Part shown: piece by piece, positions 25,124 through 33,745 of the stretch
How the letters are laid out: every line of letters begins with the position of its first letter
How positions within the stretch are numbered: position 1 is the stretch's first letter
Assembly (NCBI RefSeq): GCF_029338515.1
Contig: NZ_CP119988.1
Span: 2,170,001 to 2,234,000, forward strand
Length of the DNA stretch: 64,000 bases
From: Haloglomus litoreum
Lineage (GTDB): Archaea > Halobacteriota > Halobacteria > Halobacteriales > Haloarculaceae
Reading direction: 5' to 3'
Notes under the pieces: model-generated
The model's database searches: none
What the model was told of the DNA's origin: nothing
What the model saw: only the letters and a program-made list of their open reading frames with translations
Made by a program: the position numbers and the translations under genes

Positions 25124-25687
25124 GTGTCTCCCGACCCGCTCGCCCCCGACGTGCCGGCGTCGGGGACGACCCTGCTCACCGGCCCCTCCAACGCCGGCAA
25201 GACTCGTCGGACCGCCGCTGCGCTCCGCGAGTACGTCGCGCGCCACGGTCGCGGCGGGGTCGTCGTCCTCGACTTCGCGCCGACGGTCGTCCGGGACGGG
25301 CGCGTCCTCGGCGGTCGGCTGGACCGGTTCGAGGTCCCCCGCGTGGCGTGGACCGGCACGCTCGTCGCGCACGCGCCGCGGGCCGAGAGCGAGGGCGACC
25401 CGGACCGGGCGCTGGCGCTCGCACGGGCCAACGCGCGGAACGCGGCCCGTCTTCTGGACGCGACGCCGCCCGCCCGCGCGGTGTTCGTCAACGACGCGAC
25501 CATCCCCTTCCAGGCGACGGGCGACCCGTCGCCGCTGTTCGATGTCTGCGCGGACGCGGAGGTCATCGTGGCAAACGCCTTCGACGGCGACCTCGGCGAT
25601 GGGGCTGTGAGCGAGGCCGAGAGGGACGCGCTCGGAGAACTGACCTCGTGGGCCAACCGGCGTGTGGACCTGCCCAGGCCGGACTGA
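25124..25687 (+). CDS. P-loop protein of unknown function, coupled to the Nramp-like gene
   Basis: A 187-residue protein with Walker A GPSNAGKTRRT (about residues 20-30), a possible Walker B at GGVVVLDFAPT, and a later VFVNDATIPFQATGD. The GTG at 25124 begins 1 base after the transporter stop, so it should be translationally coupled to it. It resembles small nucleotide kinases or NTPases only at the P-loop; I do not recognise the family. A role in powering or gating the neighbouring transporter is speculation. Confidence 0.65.
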   Translation: MSPDPLAPDVPASGTTLLTGPSNAGKTRRTAAALREYVARHGRGGVVVLDFAPTVVRDGRVLGGRLDRFEVPRVAWTGTLVAHAPRAESEGDPDRALALARANARNAARLLDATPPARAVFVNDATIPFQATGDPSPLFDVCADAEVIVANAFDGDLGDGAVSEAERDALGELTSWANRRVDLPRPD

Positions 25688-25740
25688 ACGCTCCGTTCCG
25701 GGAACCCTTTTATCACAAGAGACACACCGGAGTATCACGC

Positions 25741-26454
25741 ATGAGGAAGCCGGCGTCGTCCCCGCTCGCGAGTTCGAACGCCGTCCACGCCCGGGTCGTG
25801 ATCCGGCCGGTCCGAGACTGTCCAATCACGCGCCTGGCCGGGGAGTTCGGCATCCGCGAGCTGGTCTCGCCCGGTGAACACAGCCGGGCCCCGCAGGTGG
25901 TGGTGGAGTCGGCGCCCGAGGAGCGGCTTGTCGACCTCGGCGCGCACCCCATCGTCCGCGCGGGCGATGGCACGGTCTGTCGACTCCCCTCGCTGGCACG
26001 GACCGACGGGGACGTGCCGACCGCCTGCGGTCACGGCCACTGTCTCGGACACGGCTTCGGCTTCCTCCCCATCGACCCGTACCACACGCGCTGGGAGGGG
26101 GACGCGCTGCGCTGCTCGTTCGCGGCGCTGGACACCCGCGAGGTCGAGCGTGTCATCGAGTCGTTCGGCGCCGCCGACTACGTGGTCGAACTGGAACAGC
26201 TCATCCGCGCGGGCGACGACGCCCCGGAGGGCGTCTCCGCGGCCTCCGAGACGACCATCCTCGACGTCGACGAGCTGACCGCCCGGCAGCGGGAGGTGGC
26301 CCGCGCGGCGGTCGAGCGGGGCTACTTCGACCCGGACGGCCCATCCGCGGCCGAGGTGGCCGACGAACTCGGCATCGCGAAGGCCACGCTCTCGGAACAC
26401 CTCCGCGCCGTCCAGCGCGAACTCGTCCGGCAGGCGTTCGCGATGCCGGACTGA
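25741..26454 (+). CDS. HTH_10 (Bat-type) regulator with a Cys/His-rich sensor domain
   Basis: A 237-residue protein. The C-terminal helix-turn-helix (about residues 180-232: LTARQREVARAAVERGYFD, AAEVADELGIAKATLSEHL) is the bacterio-opsin-activator type found only in haloarchaea. The N-terminal 170 residues form a sensor with a compact cluster ACGHGHCLGHG (Cys96, His98, His100, Cys101, His104) plus Cys27, Cys80 and Cys125, suggesting metal or redox sensing. Its own TATA (TTTTATCA, 25708-25715) lies 26-33 bases before the ATG. It follows the Nramp-like operon and may control it. Confidence 0.75.
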   Translation: MRKPASSPLASSNAVHARVVIRPVRDCPITRLAGEFGIRELVSPGEHSRAPQVVVESAPEERLVDLGAHPIVRAGDGTVCRLPSLARTDGDVPTACGHGHCLGHGFGFLPIDPYHTRWEGDALRCSFAALDTREVERVIESFGAADYVVELEQLIRAGDDAPEGVSAASETTILDVDELTARQREVARAAVERGYFDPDGPSAAEVADELGIAKATLSEHLRAVQRELVRQAFAMPD

Positions 26455-26517
26455 TTGCACCATCCATTCAGTCGGAATCTCGGCCCCCTCCGGCGATTAC
26501 CGATACATAAAATCGGC

Positions 26518-26543
26518 CGAACTGTTCGCCGGAACCGACTGTC
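26518..26543 (+). repeat. 26-bp repeat, copy 1 (with 27691-27716)
   Basis: CGAACTGTTCGCCGGAACCG then ACTGTC. It matches the copy at 27691-27716 at 22 of 26 positions, same orientation. The first 11 bases, CGAACWGTTCG, form a palindrome in both. It lies 27 bases before the beta-propeller gene start. Confidence 0.5.
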
Positions 26544-26569
26544 CCCTTCACCCGCTACGTGGGAATGCG

Positions 26570-27523
26570 ATGAACCGGAACACGACCCGACGTTCGTTCA
26601 TGCGAGGTATCGCCGGGACGGCGGTCGCGACGACCGTCGTCGGAAGCGCCGCTGCCGCCGACGCGGGCGCCGAGTGGACGGTGGAGGAGACCCCCACCGG
26701 CAGCACCCTCTACGACGTGGAGTACACCAGCGAGGGTGCCTACGCGGTCGGTGCCGGTGGCGTCGTCCTCCGGCGCGACGAGACCGGCTGGACGAAGGTC
26801 GTCGACGGCGGTCCGACCGGCAACGGCAACTCCCTCTACGGCTCCGACACCTCCTGTCACGGCTCCTGCCTCTGGTTCGTCGGGTCCTCCGGCGCCATCG
26901 GGATGTACAACGTCGAGACCGGGAACCTGGAGGACCACTCCGCGCCCAACGACGTGACCAACAACTTCAACGATGTCAGCACGGTGACCACCCCGAACGG
27001 GACCAACGTCTACGTCGCGGGCGACTCCGGGAAGATCTACAACTCCTTCGACGGCGGCCTGACGGGCACCTGGAACTACACCACGCCCGGCAGCGGCTCG
27101 GCGGTCAACGCCATCGACTTCTTCGCGGGTCGTGACGGCCACGCGGTCGACGGCAACAAGACCGTCTTCGAGACCGGCGACGGTGGGACCTACGAGGGGA
27201 TCGGCGTCGCCGACGCCAACAACAACTTCTACGGCGTCGACTCGGGCGCGTTCGACGACGTGACGGTCGTCGGTGGTGGCGGCACCGTCCTCGAGTGGGA
27301 CGGCTCGAAGTGGACCCGCACGGACCTCGGTGACGCACAGCTCCGGGACGTCGTGGTCGAGGAGGTCTCCTACACGGTCGGCGGGGGCGGCGCAGTGTTC
27401 CGCCGTGACGGCAGCAAGTGGGCCCAGGAGGCCACCCCCACCGGCGACAACCTGAAGTCCGTCGTCGACGGGCCGACTCCGCTCGCCGTTGGCGCCGGCG
27501 GCACCGTCATCGCCCGGAAGTAA
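26570..27523 (+). CDS. Tat-exported beta-propeller protein (BNR/YCF48-like)
   Basis: A 317-residue exported protein. TRRSFMRGIAGTAVATTVVG is a twin-arginine signal ending near residue 30 (SAAAADA) without a lipobox, so it is probably released. The mature part consists of about six or seven repeated four-strand blades with recurring motifs such as AVGAGGVVLRRDE, YVAGDSGKIYNS, VVGGGGTVLEWDGSKWT and VGAGGTVIARK, typical of seven-bladed propellers. No catalytic residues apparent; binding or scaffold role. Near-identical 26-bp repeats flank it. A TATA-like CATACATAAAATC lies about 65 bases upstream. Confidence 0.75.
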   Translation: MNRNTTRRSFMRGIAGTAVATTVVGSAAAADAGAEWTVEETPTGSTLYDVEYTSEGAYAVGAGGVVLRRDETGWTKVVDGGPTGNGNSLYGSDTSCHGSCLWFVGSSGAIGMYNVETGNLEDHSAPNDVTNNFNDVSTVTTPNGTNVYVAGDSGKIYNSFDGGLTGTWNYTTPGSGSAVNAIDFFAGRDGHAVDGNKTVFETGDGGTYEGIGVADANNNFYGVDSGAFDDVTVVGGGGTVLEWDGSKWTRTDLGDAQLRDVVVEEVSYTVGGGGAVFRRDGSKWAQEATPTGDNLKSVVDGPTPLAVGAGGTVIARK

Positions 27524-28268
27524 CGCCCCCGCACGCCGTCCCCGTCGCGGTTCCGTTCTCGCCCCCGTTCCCGTGCTCGCGCTTCGCTCTGCGTGCCAGT
27601 TCCTGCGCTGTCCTCGACGTCCGTCCGTATCGCCCGGCCACCCCCACCGCCGGAGGCCGGGCGGCGAGTCGCGCCCGTGTGAAAAGGGCCCGAACAGTTC
27701 GCCGGTATCGACAGTCGGGTGCGGGTCCTTCGTACTGATGGGGCCGCAGGGAACCCTGCGCCCCGCGTCAGTGACCGCCGCGGTGGCTGGCTGTCGGCTG
27801 TGCGCGTCGCAGTCCTGTCTGGCTGCGCCGCCACTCGCAGGCGACACGCCGGCCCGGGCGGGCGCTGGCAGCTGAAGCGTCGGTGTGGAGACGACCGGCA
27901 GTTGGCCGGACGACCCGGCCGCCTACGGCATCGCGGTCACGACCCGGGCAGGAGGGACGCTGGCAGCGGGCGCCTCCACGCAGAGTCCCTCACCCCCACC
28001 CCCCAACCCCTTCCCCTTCCCCTTCGCTCGGCCCTCGGTGGGACGAGCGAACCGGGAGCGCGGCGACGACGGCAGTGCCGGCGACTCGGTGGTGGCAGCG
28101 GTGGTGGGGACGTACCTCTCTCGGAAACAATCCATTTATCCGGAAAATACGACGGTGAATTGTTCAACTGAGTGGTGGAAACGTGTTTACTCACCAAGGA
28201 GGGGGAATCGGCATCTTCTACGTGCTGTGTCGGCCCGTCTTCCGCGTTCTCGCGTTCGGCCTCCCGCC
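27524..28268. other. 745-bp stretch without a convincing gene
   Basis: No frame shows protein-like composition throughout. It holds the second copy of the 26-bp repeat (27691-27716), a C/T-rich tract at about 27987-28027, and an AT-richer patch at 28125-28200. A short frame from 27885 begins METTGSWPDDPAAYGIAVTT, which looks protein-like for about 30 residues and then dissolves into the C/T tract. It could be the remnant of a lost gene. Confidence 0.6.
27691..27716 (+). repeat. 26-bp repeat, copy 2 (with 26518-26543)
   Basis: CGAACAGTTCGCCGGTATCG then ACAGTC. Same orientation as the copy at 26518 with four mismatches; 168 bases after the beta-propeller stop. Whether these are operators, element ends or chance cannot be told. 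Confidence 0.5.
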
Positions 28269-29681
28269 TCAGAGTTCTCCGGAGAGGACCTTCGCCGCCA
28301 CGAGCACCGGGTCCCAGACGGGGCTGAAGGGTGGCGCGTAGGCCAGGTCCGAGCGCTCCAGCTCACCGACGGTCATCCCGGCCTCGAGGGCCGTCGCGAC
28401 CGTGTCGATGCGGATGGCCGCCCGGTCCGTGCCCACGAGGCTGCCGCCGAGCAGGCGGCCGCTCTCACGGTCCGCACACAGCGTCACGGTCGTCTCGGCG
28501 CCCCCGGGGTAGTAGCCCGAGCGCGAACCGGCCGTGATCGTCTCCGAGACGGGCTCGAACCCCTCGTCCCGGGCGCGCTCGTGGTCGAGGATGCCCGTCC
28601 GCCCACACCCCTGCTCGAACGCCTTGACGACCGCGGTGCCGGCGATGCCGCCCACGGGCATCGGGGCCCCGGCCACCGTTGCACCGACGGCGCGGCCCTC
28701 GCGGTTGGCCGTCAGTCCCAGGGGAACCCAGTCGGACTCGCCGGTGACGACGTGGCGCGACTCCGAGCAGTCGCCGGCGGCGTAGACGCCCTCGACCGTC
28801 GTCTCGCCGAACTCGTCGACGACGACGGCGCCGCTCGTACCGCACTCGACCGGCGTGTCCGTCAGCAGGTTCGTGTTCGGGCGAACGCCGATGCCGACCA
28901 CCGCGATGTCGACGTCGTGGGTCGTCCCGTTCGCGCGGACGGCCTCGACCTCGCCGTCGCCCTCGATGGCCGCGACCTCCGTCGAGAGGTGGAGTTCGAC
29001 GCCCTCCTCCCGGAGTTCGTCGGCGACCACCTCGGCGACGTCCTCGCCGAACGGCGGCAGGAGCCGGTCCGGTCGCTGGAACAGGTGGATGTCGAGGCCG
29101 TGGGCGGCGAACGCCTCGGCCATCTCGACGCCGACGTAGCCGCCGCCGACGATGGCGGCCGTCTCGGGCGGCTCCCGCCCGGCGAACGCCGCCACGCGCT
29201 CGGCGTCGACGTACTCGATGTCGGCGCCCCGAACCGGCTCGTCGGGTGGCGTGAGGAACGCACGCACGGCCGCCGCGGCGTCCATGCTGTGCATCGTGAA
29301 CGAACCCGACAGGTCGAACCCCTCGATGGGGTCGGTCGTGGCGTGGGCGCCGGTCGCGACGAGCAGGTGGCCGTAGGGTTGCTCCAGGGACCCCTCCGGG
29401 CCCTCGACGGTCACCGTGCCCCGGTCGGTGTCCACATCGACCACCTCGTGCTCGCGCCGGAGGTCGATGTCGCGCTCCCGTACCTCCGCTGGCGTGAGCG
29501 ACAGCAGGTCGGCCAGGGAGTCCACCTCGCCCTTCACGTAGTACGGCATCCCGCAGTGGGCGTACGACACCCATGTTCCCCTCTCGAAGACGACCACATC
29601 GCGCTCTGGCTGCTCGCGCTTGGCCTTGCTCGCGGCACTCAGTCCGGCCGCGTCACCACCGATCACGACGAACGGGTCCAT
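28269..29681 (-). CDS. FAD-dependent NADH oxidase / CoA-disulfide reductase-like flavoprotein
   Basis: A 470-residue pyridine nucleotide-disulfide oxidoreductase. MDPFVVIGGDAAGLSAASKA binds FAD. The single redox Cys43 in SYAHCGMPYYVKG is the family mark of NADH oxidases, NADH peroxidases and CoA-disulfide reductases. AAIVGGGYVGVEMAEAF binds NAD(P)H, and GVYAAGDCSES contacts the flavin. A dimerisation domain follows from about residue 330. The start at 29681 places the GxGxxG-type motif at residue 8. It likely reduces O2, peroxide or CoA disulfide; which cannot be decided. Confidence 0.88.
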   Translation of the reverse strand: MDPFVVIGGDAAGLSAASKAKREQPERDVVVFERGTWVSYAHCGMPYYVKGEVDSLADLLSLTPAEVRERDIDLRREHEVVDVDTDRGTVTVEGPEGSLEQPYGHLLVATGAHATTDPIEGFDLSGSFTMHSMDAAAAVRAFLTPPDEPVRGADIEYVDAERVAAFAGREPPETAAIVGGGYVGVEMAEAFAAHGLDIHLFQRPDRLLPPFGEDVAEVVADELREEGVELHLSTEVAAIEGDGEVEAVRANGTTHDVDIAVVGIGVRPNTNLLTDTPVECGTSGAVVVDEFGETTVEGVYAAGDCSESRHVVTGESDWVPLGLTANREGRAVGATVAGAPMPVGGIAGTAVVKAFEQGCGRTGILDHERARDEGFEPVSETITAGSRSGYYPGGAETTVTLCADRESGRLLGGSLVGTDRAAIRIDTVATALEAGMTVGELERSDLAYAPPFSPVWDPVLVAAKVLSGEL

Positions 29682-29853
29682 GGGTGCCGGCGCGCGGGCC
29701 GGGTACTTCGGTGTAGCGGGGGTGTGCGCGACCCCCTCGTTGCTGTCACCGCGCCGACGCCCACCGGGCGACGGGTGCGCTCCCCCCGAGCGGGTGACCG
29801 GCCCCTCGCATATCGGGCGTATCGTTTTGTCACCCCGGCGTGTCGGTCCACCT

Positions 29854-30711
29854 GTGACCGACTCCGACCTCCCGGACCCCGAACTCACGGACGACTCGCT
29901 GCTCACCCTGGACGACTCGCGCTTCACCCCCGACAACGTCGCCCTCGTCACCGGCGCCGCGTCCGGTATCGGCCGGGCCACGGCCGCGGGGCTCGCGGCG
30001 AACGGCCTCACGGTCGTCGGGGCAGACATCGACGAGGAGGGCCTCGGCGGCACCGCCGACATCGTGGCCGACCTCGCCGACGAGGGCGCCTTCCACGAGG
30101 CCCCCACGGACCTCACCGACGACGAGGACGTGGCCGCGATGGTGGAGGCCGCCGCCGACGCGGGGCAGTTGCGCTACGTCGCCAACATCGCCGGGATGCA
30201 GCACATCTCGCCCATCTCGGGGTTCCCGATGGAGAAGTACGACCTCCTGCTGGACGTGATGCTCCGTGCCCCCTTCCTCACCGCGAAGCACGCGATGCCA
30301 CACATCCAGGACTCCGACGACGGTGCGGGAGCCATCGGCAACATGTGCTCGGTCCACGGCCACTACGCCACACAGGACAAGGCGGCCTACATCACCGCCA
30401 AGCACGGGCTCCGTGGGCTGACGCGCTCCATCGCTGCCGAGGGCGGGGGTGCGCTCCGGTCGTTCTCGGTCTCCGTGGGGTACGTGCTGACGCCGCTGAT
30501 GGAGAACCAGATCGCCGACACCGCCGCGGAACGCGGCATCTCCGAGAGCGAGGTCGTCGAGGACGTGATGCTGGGCCAGGCCCGGACGAAGGAGATGATG
30601 ACGCCCGCGCAGGTGGCCAACCTGTTCACGTTCGGCTTCTCGTCCCACGGCCAGCACCTCAACGGCGGTGATATGCTCTGGGACGGCGGCTACACCACCA
30701 CGTATGAGTGA
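29854..30711 (+). CDS. SDR dehydrogenase, 3-hydroxybutyrate dehydrogenase-like (BdhA)
   Basis: A 285-residue short-chain dehydrogenase. VALVTGAASGIGRATA is the cofactor motif, followed by VGADIDEEG, suggesting NAD. YVANIAGMQH is the NAG-type motif, and Ser-Tyr-Lys lie in NMCSVHGHYATQDKAAYITAK-type sequence. The layout (GIxHxxPI region, C-terminal DGGYTT) fits 3-hydroxybutyrate dehydrogenases. It starts at GTG 29854, with a TATA-like ATCGTTTTG about 30 bases upstream, and its stop overlaps the patatin gene by 8 bases. In Haloferax a bdhA gene is paired with the patatin-type PHA depolymerase, so oxidation of released 3-hydroxybutyrate to acetoacetate is the likely job. Confidence 0.75.
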   Translation: MTDSDLPDPELTDDSLLTLDDSRFTPDNVALVTGAASGIGRATAAGLAANGLTVVGADIDEEGLGGTADIVADLADEGAFHEAPTDLTDDEDVAAMVEAAADAGQLRYVANIAGMQHISPISGFPMEKYDLLLDVMLRAPFLTAKHAMPHIQDSDDGAGAIGNMCSVHGHYATQDKAAYITAKHGLRGLTRSIAAEGGGALRSFSVSVGYVLTPLMENQIADTAAERGISESEVVEDVMLGQARTKEMMTPAQVANLFTFGFSSHGQHLNGGDMLWDGGYTTTYE

Positions 30712-31747
30712 CGGCGGCGATGGCGGCAGCCGTGAGGGGGAGCGCACGGACCCGGGTGGCGCGAGTGCAGTTCTGGATGGCGTCGCTGCCGATGGAGCGA
30801 ACGTCGCCATCGCCTGCCAGGGCGGTGGCAGCCACACGGCGTTCACCGCGGGCGTCCTGCGGGGTCTGCTGCGGAACTGGCGGGAAGACGACACGCTCGT
30901 CGGCCTCTCGGGGACCTCCGGCGGCGCCGTGAACGCGGTCACGGCCTGGTACGGCCTCACGACTGCCGGGAGCGGGCGTGCCTGCGACCTCCTCGACGCC
31001 GTCTGGGACGACATCGCTGCGGAGACCCCGACGGAGCGGTGGACCAACGACTCGTTCGTCTGGCTCAACCGCGTCGAGGCGAGCGGCTTCCCGGTGCCGC
31101 GGGTGAGCCCGTACTACCTCCCGTCGGCGAAGCGGGCACAACGGGAGTTCCGCGAGGTCATCGAGCGCCACGTCGACTTCGCGACGATACGGGACCTCTG
31201 CGACCGCGGGGACTACCCCCACCTCGTCGTCGGCACGGTCGACATCAACGGCGGCGAGTTCGAGACGTTCACCGACCAGGACATCACGGCGGAGGCGGTC
31301 CTGGCGTCGGCGGCCGTCCCCGAACTGTTCCCCGCGGTCGAGATCCACGGCCACTACCACTGGGACGGACTGTTCAGCCAGAACCCGCCCGTCCGTGACC
31401 TCATGCACGTCGCCCCCGAGCGCAAGCCCGACGAGCTGTGGGTCGTCCAGATCAACCCCCAGGACCGCGAGGGGCTCCCGACCTCCCCCGACGAGATCGC
31501 GGACCGTCGGAACGAGCTCTCGGGCAACATCTCGCTGAACAAGGAGCTCCGCTTCATCGAGCAGGTCAACGACTGGGTCGCGGCCGGCCGCCTGCCCGAG
31601 TCGGAGTTCTCGCAGACCACCATCCGGCGCATCGAACTCGACCAGCGGTTCGACCAGCCGAGCAAGCTCGACCGCTCCCGGGACTTCCTGATCGACCTGA
31701 TGGACCGGGGCGAGGCGAAGGCGGAAGCGTTCCTCGCGGGGCGGTGA
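30704..31747 (+). CDS. Patatin-like hydrolase, probable PHA depolymerase (PhaZh1-like)
   Basis: A 347-residue patatin-family lipid acyl hydrolase. IACQGGGSHTAFTAGVL is the oxyanion hole, VGLSGTSGGAVNA holds the nucleophile Ser in GTSGG, and HWDGLF carries the dyad Asp. DINGGEFETFT and AAVPELFPAVE are typical of the bacterial/archaeal group. No signal peptide, so it acts inside the cell, consistent with a granule-bound enzyme. Overlap of 8 bases with the SDR gene supports joint expression. The assignment as a polyhydroxyalkanoate depolymerase rests on the resemblance to the Haloferax mediterranei bdhA-phaZh1 pair. Confidence 0.75.
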   Translation: MSDGGDGGSREGERTDPGGASAVLDGVAADGANVAIACQGGGSHTAFTAGVLRGLLRNWREDDTLVGLSGTSGGAVNAVTAWYGLTTAGSGRACDLLDAVWDDIAAETPTERWTNDSFVWLNRVEASGFPVPRVSPYYLPSAKRAQREFREVIERHVDFATIRDLCDRGDYPHLVVGTVDINGGEFETFTDQDITAEAVLASAAVPELFPAVEIHGHYHWDGLFSQNPPVRDLMHVAPERKPDELWVVQINPQDREGLPTSPDEIADRRNELSGNISLNKELRFIEQVNDWVAAGRLPESEFSQTTIRRIELDQRFDQPSKLDRSRDFLIDLMDRGEAKAEAFLAGR

Positions 31748-31771
31748 CTCGAGGACCGACCCGCGAACGGC

Positions 31772-33364
31772 TCAGTCCTGGATGAGATCGGCGGCCCGCT
31801 CCGCGATGGCGATGGTCGGGGCGTTGGTGTTCCCGCCCGTGAGGGTCGGCATGATCGAGGCGTCGACCACGCGCAGCCCGTCGACCCCGTGGACCCGGAG
31901 TTCGTCGTCGACGACCGCGTCGTCGCCGCTCCCCATCCGGCAGGTGCCGACGGGGTGGTAGACGGTGTGGGAGGTCTCGCGGACGTGTTCGGCGAGTTCC
32001 TCGTCGGTGGTGCGGTCCTCGCCGGGCCACACCTCGTCGCCGCGCACCTCGTCGAACGGCTCGGCCTGCACGATCTCGCGGGCGCGGCGGATGCCCTCGA
32101 CCAGCGCGTCCATGTCGGCCTCCTCGTCGAGATAGTTCGGGTCGATGACCGGGTCGTCGAACGGGTCCGCGGAGGCCAGGCGGATCTCGCCGCGGCTCTT
32201 CGGGCGCAACTGGGTCGTGCCGATGGAGAAGCCGCGCCCCTCGTCGGGGTTGTCGAAGCCGTGGCGCATGTAGTAGCCCGGAGCGAAGTGGAACTGCAGA
32301 TCCGGCGCGTCGAGGTCGTCGGCGGTCCCGGCGTGGATGAACCCGCCGGTCTCCGCGACGTTGGAGGTGAGTCGCCCGCGCTTCGCGCCGAAGTAGAGCG
32401 CCAGGTCCACGGGGTCGCCAGCCCCGTCCAGCGTCGAGTGCCACCCGCCCTCGCACTCGTGGACGACGAACGAGAACAGGTGGTCTTGGAGGTGCTGGCC
32501 GACCGGGAGGTCCTGCACGACCTCGATGCCGTGCTCGCTGAGGTGCTCGGCGGGACCGATCCCCGAGAGCAGCAGCAGTTTCGGTGAGTCGACCGCGCCC
32601 GCCGACAGGACGACCTCCTCGTTGGCGTCGGCTCGGACCCGCATATCGTCGGCCTGGAACTCGACCCCGGTGGCTCGACCGTTCTCGAGGAGGACTTGGG
32701 TCGCACGCGCACCCGTTCGGGCCGTCAGGTTCGGTCGGTCGAGGACCGGCTTCAGATAGCCGGCGGCGGTGCTGTGGCGCTGTCCCCTCTTCTGCGTGAG
32801 GTGGTAGCGGCCGACGCCGGCCTGCTGGGGGCCGTTGAAGTCGTCGTTGCGGTCGTACCCGACGGCCGCGGCCGCGTCGACGAAGGTGTCCGACAGCGCG
32901 CGTGGCGAGCGCGGTTCGCTCACCGCGAGTGGCCCGCCGGTCCCGTGCAGCTCCCGCGGTCCCGGGCGGAAGTCCTCCGCACGCTCGAAGTACGGCAGCA
33001 TCTCCTCGTACCCCCAGCCCTCGTTACCGCGCCTGGCCCACTCGTCGTAGTCCTCGGCGTGCCCGCGGATGTAGATCATCGCGTTGAGACTGGAGGACCC
33101 GCCCAGCGTCTTGCCGCGAGGCCAGTACAGCTCGCGGTCGTTCATCTCGGACTGCGGCTCGGTGTGGTAGTCCCAGTCCGGCTCGCCGTGGAACAGCTCC
33201 GAGAACGCCGCCGGGATGTGGATCTCGCGCTGATCGTCCGGTTCGCCCGCCTCCAGCAGGAGCACCGTCGTCTGGTCGTCCGCGCTCAGTCGGTTCGCGA
33301 GCACGCAGCCCGCCGACCCGGCGCCCACGATGACGTAATCGTACGTGGCCGTTCGTGGTGGCAT
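31772..33364 (-). CDS. GMC oxidoreductase, choline dehydrogenase-like
   Basis: A 530-residue FAD enzyme of the glucose-methanol-choline family. YDYVIVGAGSAGCVLANRL binds FAD, WPRGKTLGGSSSLNAMIYIR is GMC signature 1, and AGAVDSPKLLLLSGIGP is signature 2. The catalytic His comes in YHPVGTCRMG and the second in TGGNTNAPTIAIAERAA (Asn in place of the second His, as in many choline dehydrogenases). ATG 33364 gives MPPRTATYD; a TATA-like GGGTTATCC lies 23-33 bases upstream. It oxidises an alcohol, probably choline or a related polyol; the electron acceptor is unknown. Confidence 0.88.
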   Translation of the reverse strand: MPPRTATYDYVIVGAGSAGCVLANRLSADDQTTVLLLEAGEPDDQREIHIPAAFSELFHGEPDWDYHTEPQSEMNDRELYWPRGKTLGGSSSLNAMIYIRGHAEDYDEWARRGNEGWGYEEMLPYFERAEDFRPGPRELHGTGGPLAVSEPRSPRALSDTFVDAAAAVGYDRNDDFNGPQQAGVGRYHLTQKRGQRHSTAAGYLKPVLDRPNLTARTGARATQVLLENGRATGVEFQADDMRVRADANEEVVLSAGAVDSPKLLLLSGIGPAEHLSEHGIEVVQDLPVGQHLQDHLFSFVVHECEGGWHSTLDGAGDPVDLALYFGAKRGRLTSNVAETGGFIHAGTADDLDAPDLQFHFAPGYYMRHGFDNPDEGRGFSIGTTQLRPKSRGEIRLASADPFDDPVIDPNYLDEEADMDALVEGIRRAREIVQAEPFDEVRGDEVWPGEDRTTDEELAEHVRETSHTVYHPVGTCRMGSGDDAVVDDELRVHGVDGLRVVDASIMPTLTGGNTNAPTIAIAERAADLIQD

Positions 33365-33745
33365 GGGTATCCACCACACGGCGAGGGGATAACCCTTCGC
33401 CCGCGACCCGGTCCGACGGTGGCGCCGCTACTCCAGGAACGCCAGTGCGGTGAGGTGCCCCTCGGTCTCGAGCGCGTCGTCGATGGGGGCCGTACTGGCG
33501 CTCGGCACCTCGGCGCCGTCGACGAGGACCGACGGCCCCCCGAGGAAGCGTGATGCCATCCTGAGCCACGTCGATACCCTCGAGGGGCGCCAGGTCAGCG
33601 CACTGACGGCGTTGCGCTGAACCGGCCGGTGTCCGCTCTCGGCCCCGAGGTCCGACAGTCGGCGACCATGCGTCCGCCGGAGATACTTCAACCCCCGGTG
33701 GATTCCGGCAGCAGGACGATGGTGAACGGGTAGTCAGTACCACAC
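33365..33745. other. 381-bp stretch with only weak coding potential
   Basis: It contains the GMC promoter at its left end. A minus-strand frame at 33428-33559 (ATG) could encode 43 residues starting MASRFLGGPSVLVDGAEVPS and ending LTALAFLE. The second half looks protein-like but no promoter or family supports it. No repeats or RNA genes seen. Confidence 0.4.

Noticed and set aside
27885-27975. Protein-like stub METTGSWPDDPAAYGIAV as a real gene start
   Set aside because: The frame loses protein character after about 30 residues in a C/T-rich tract and no domain can be assigned; kept only as a possible remnant.
28125-28200. AT-rich patch with GGTGA/TCACC and TGAGT/ACTCA inverted pairs as an RNA element or operator
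   Set aside because: Arms are only five bases with long unequal loops and no adjacent gene start at a suitable distance.
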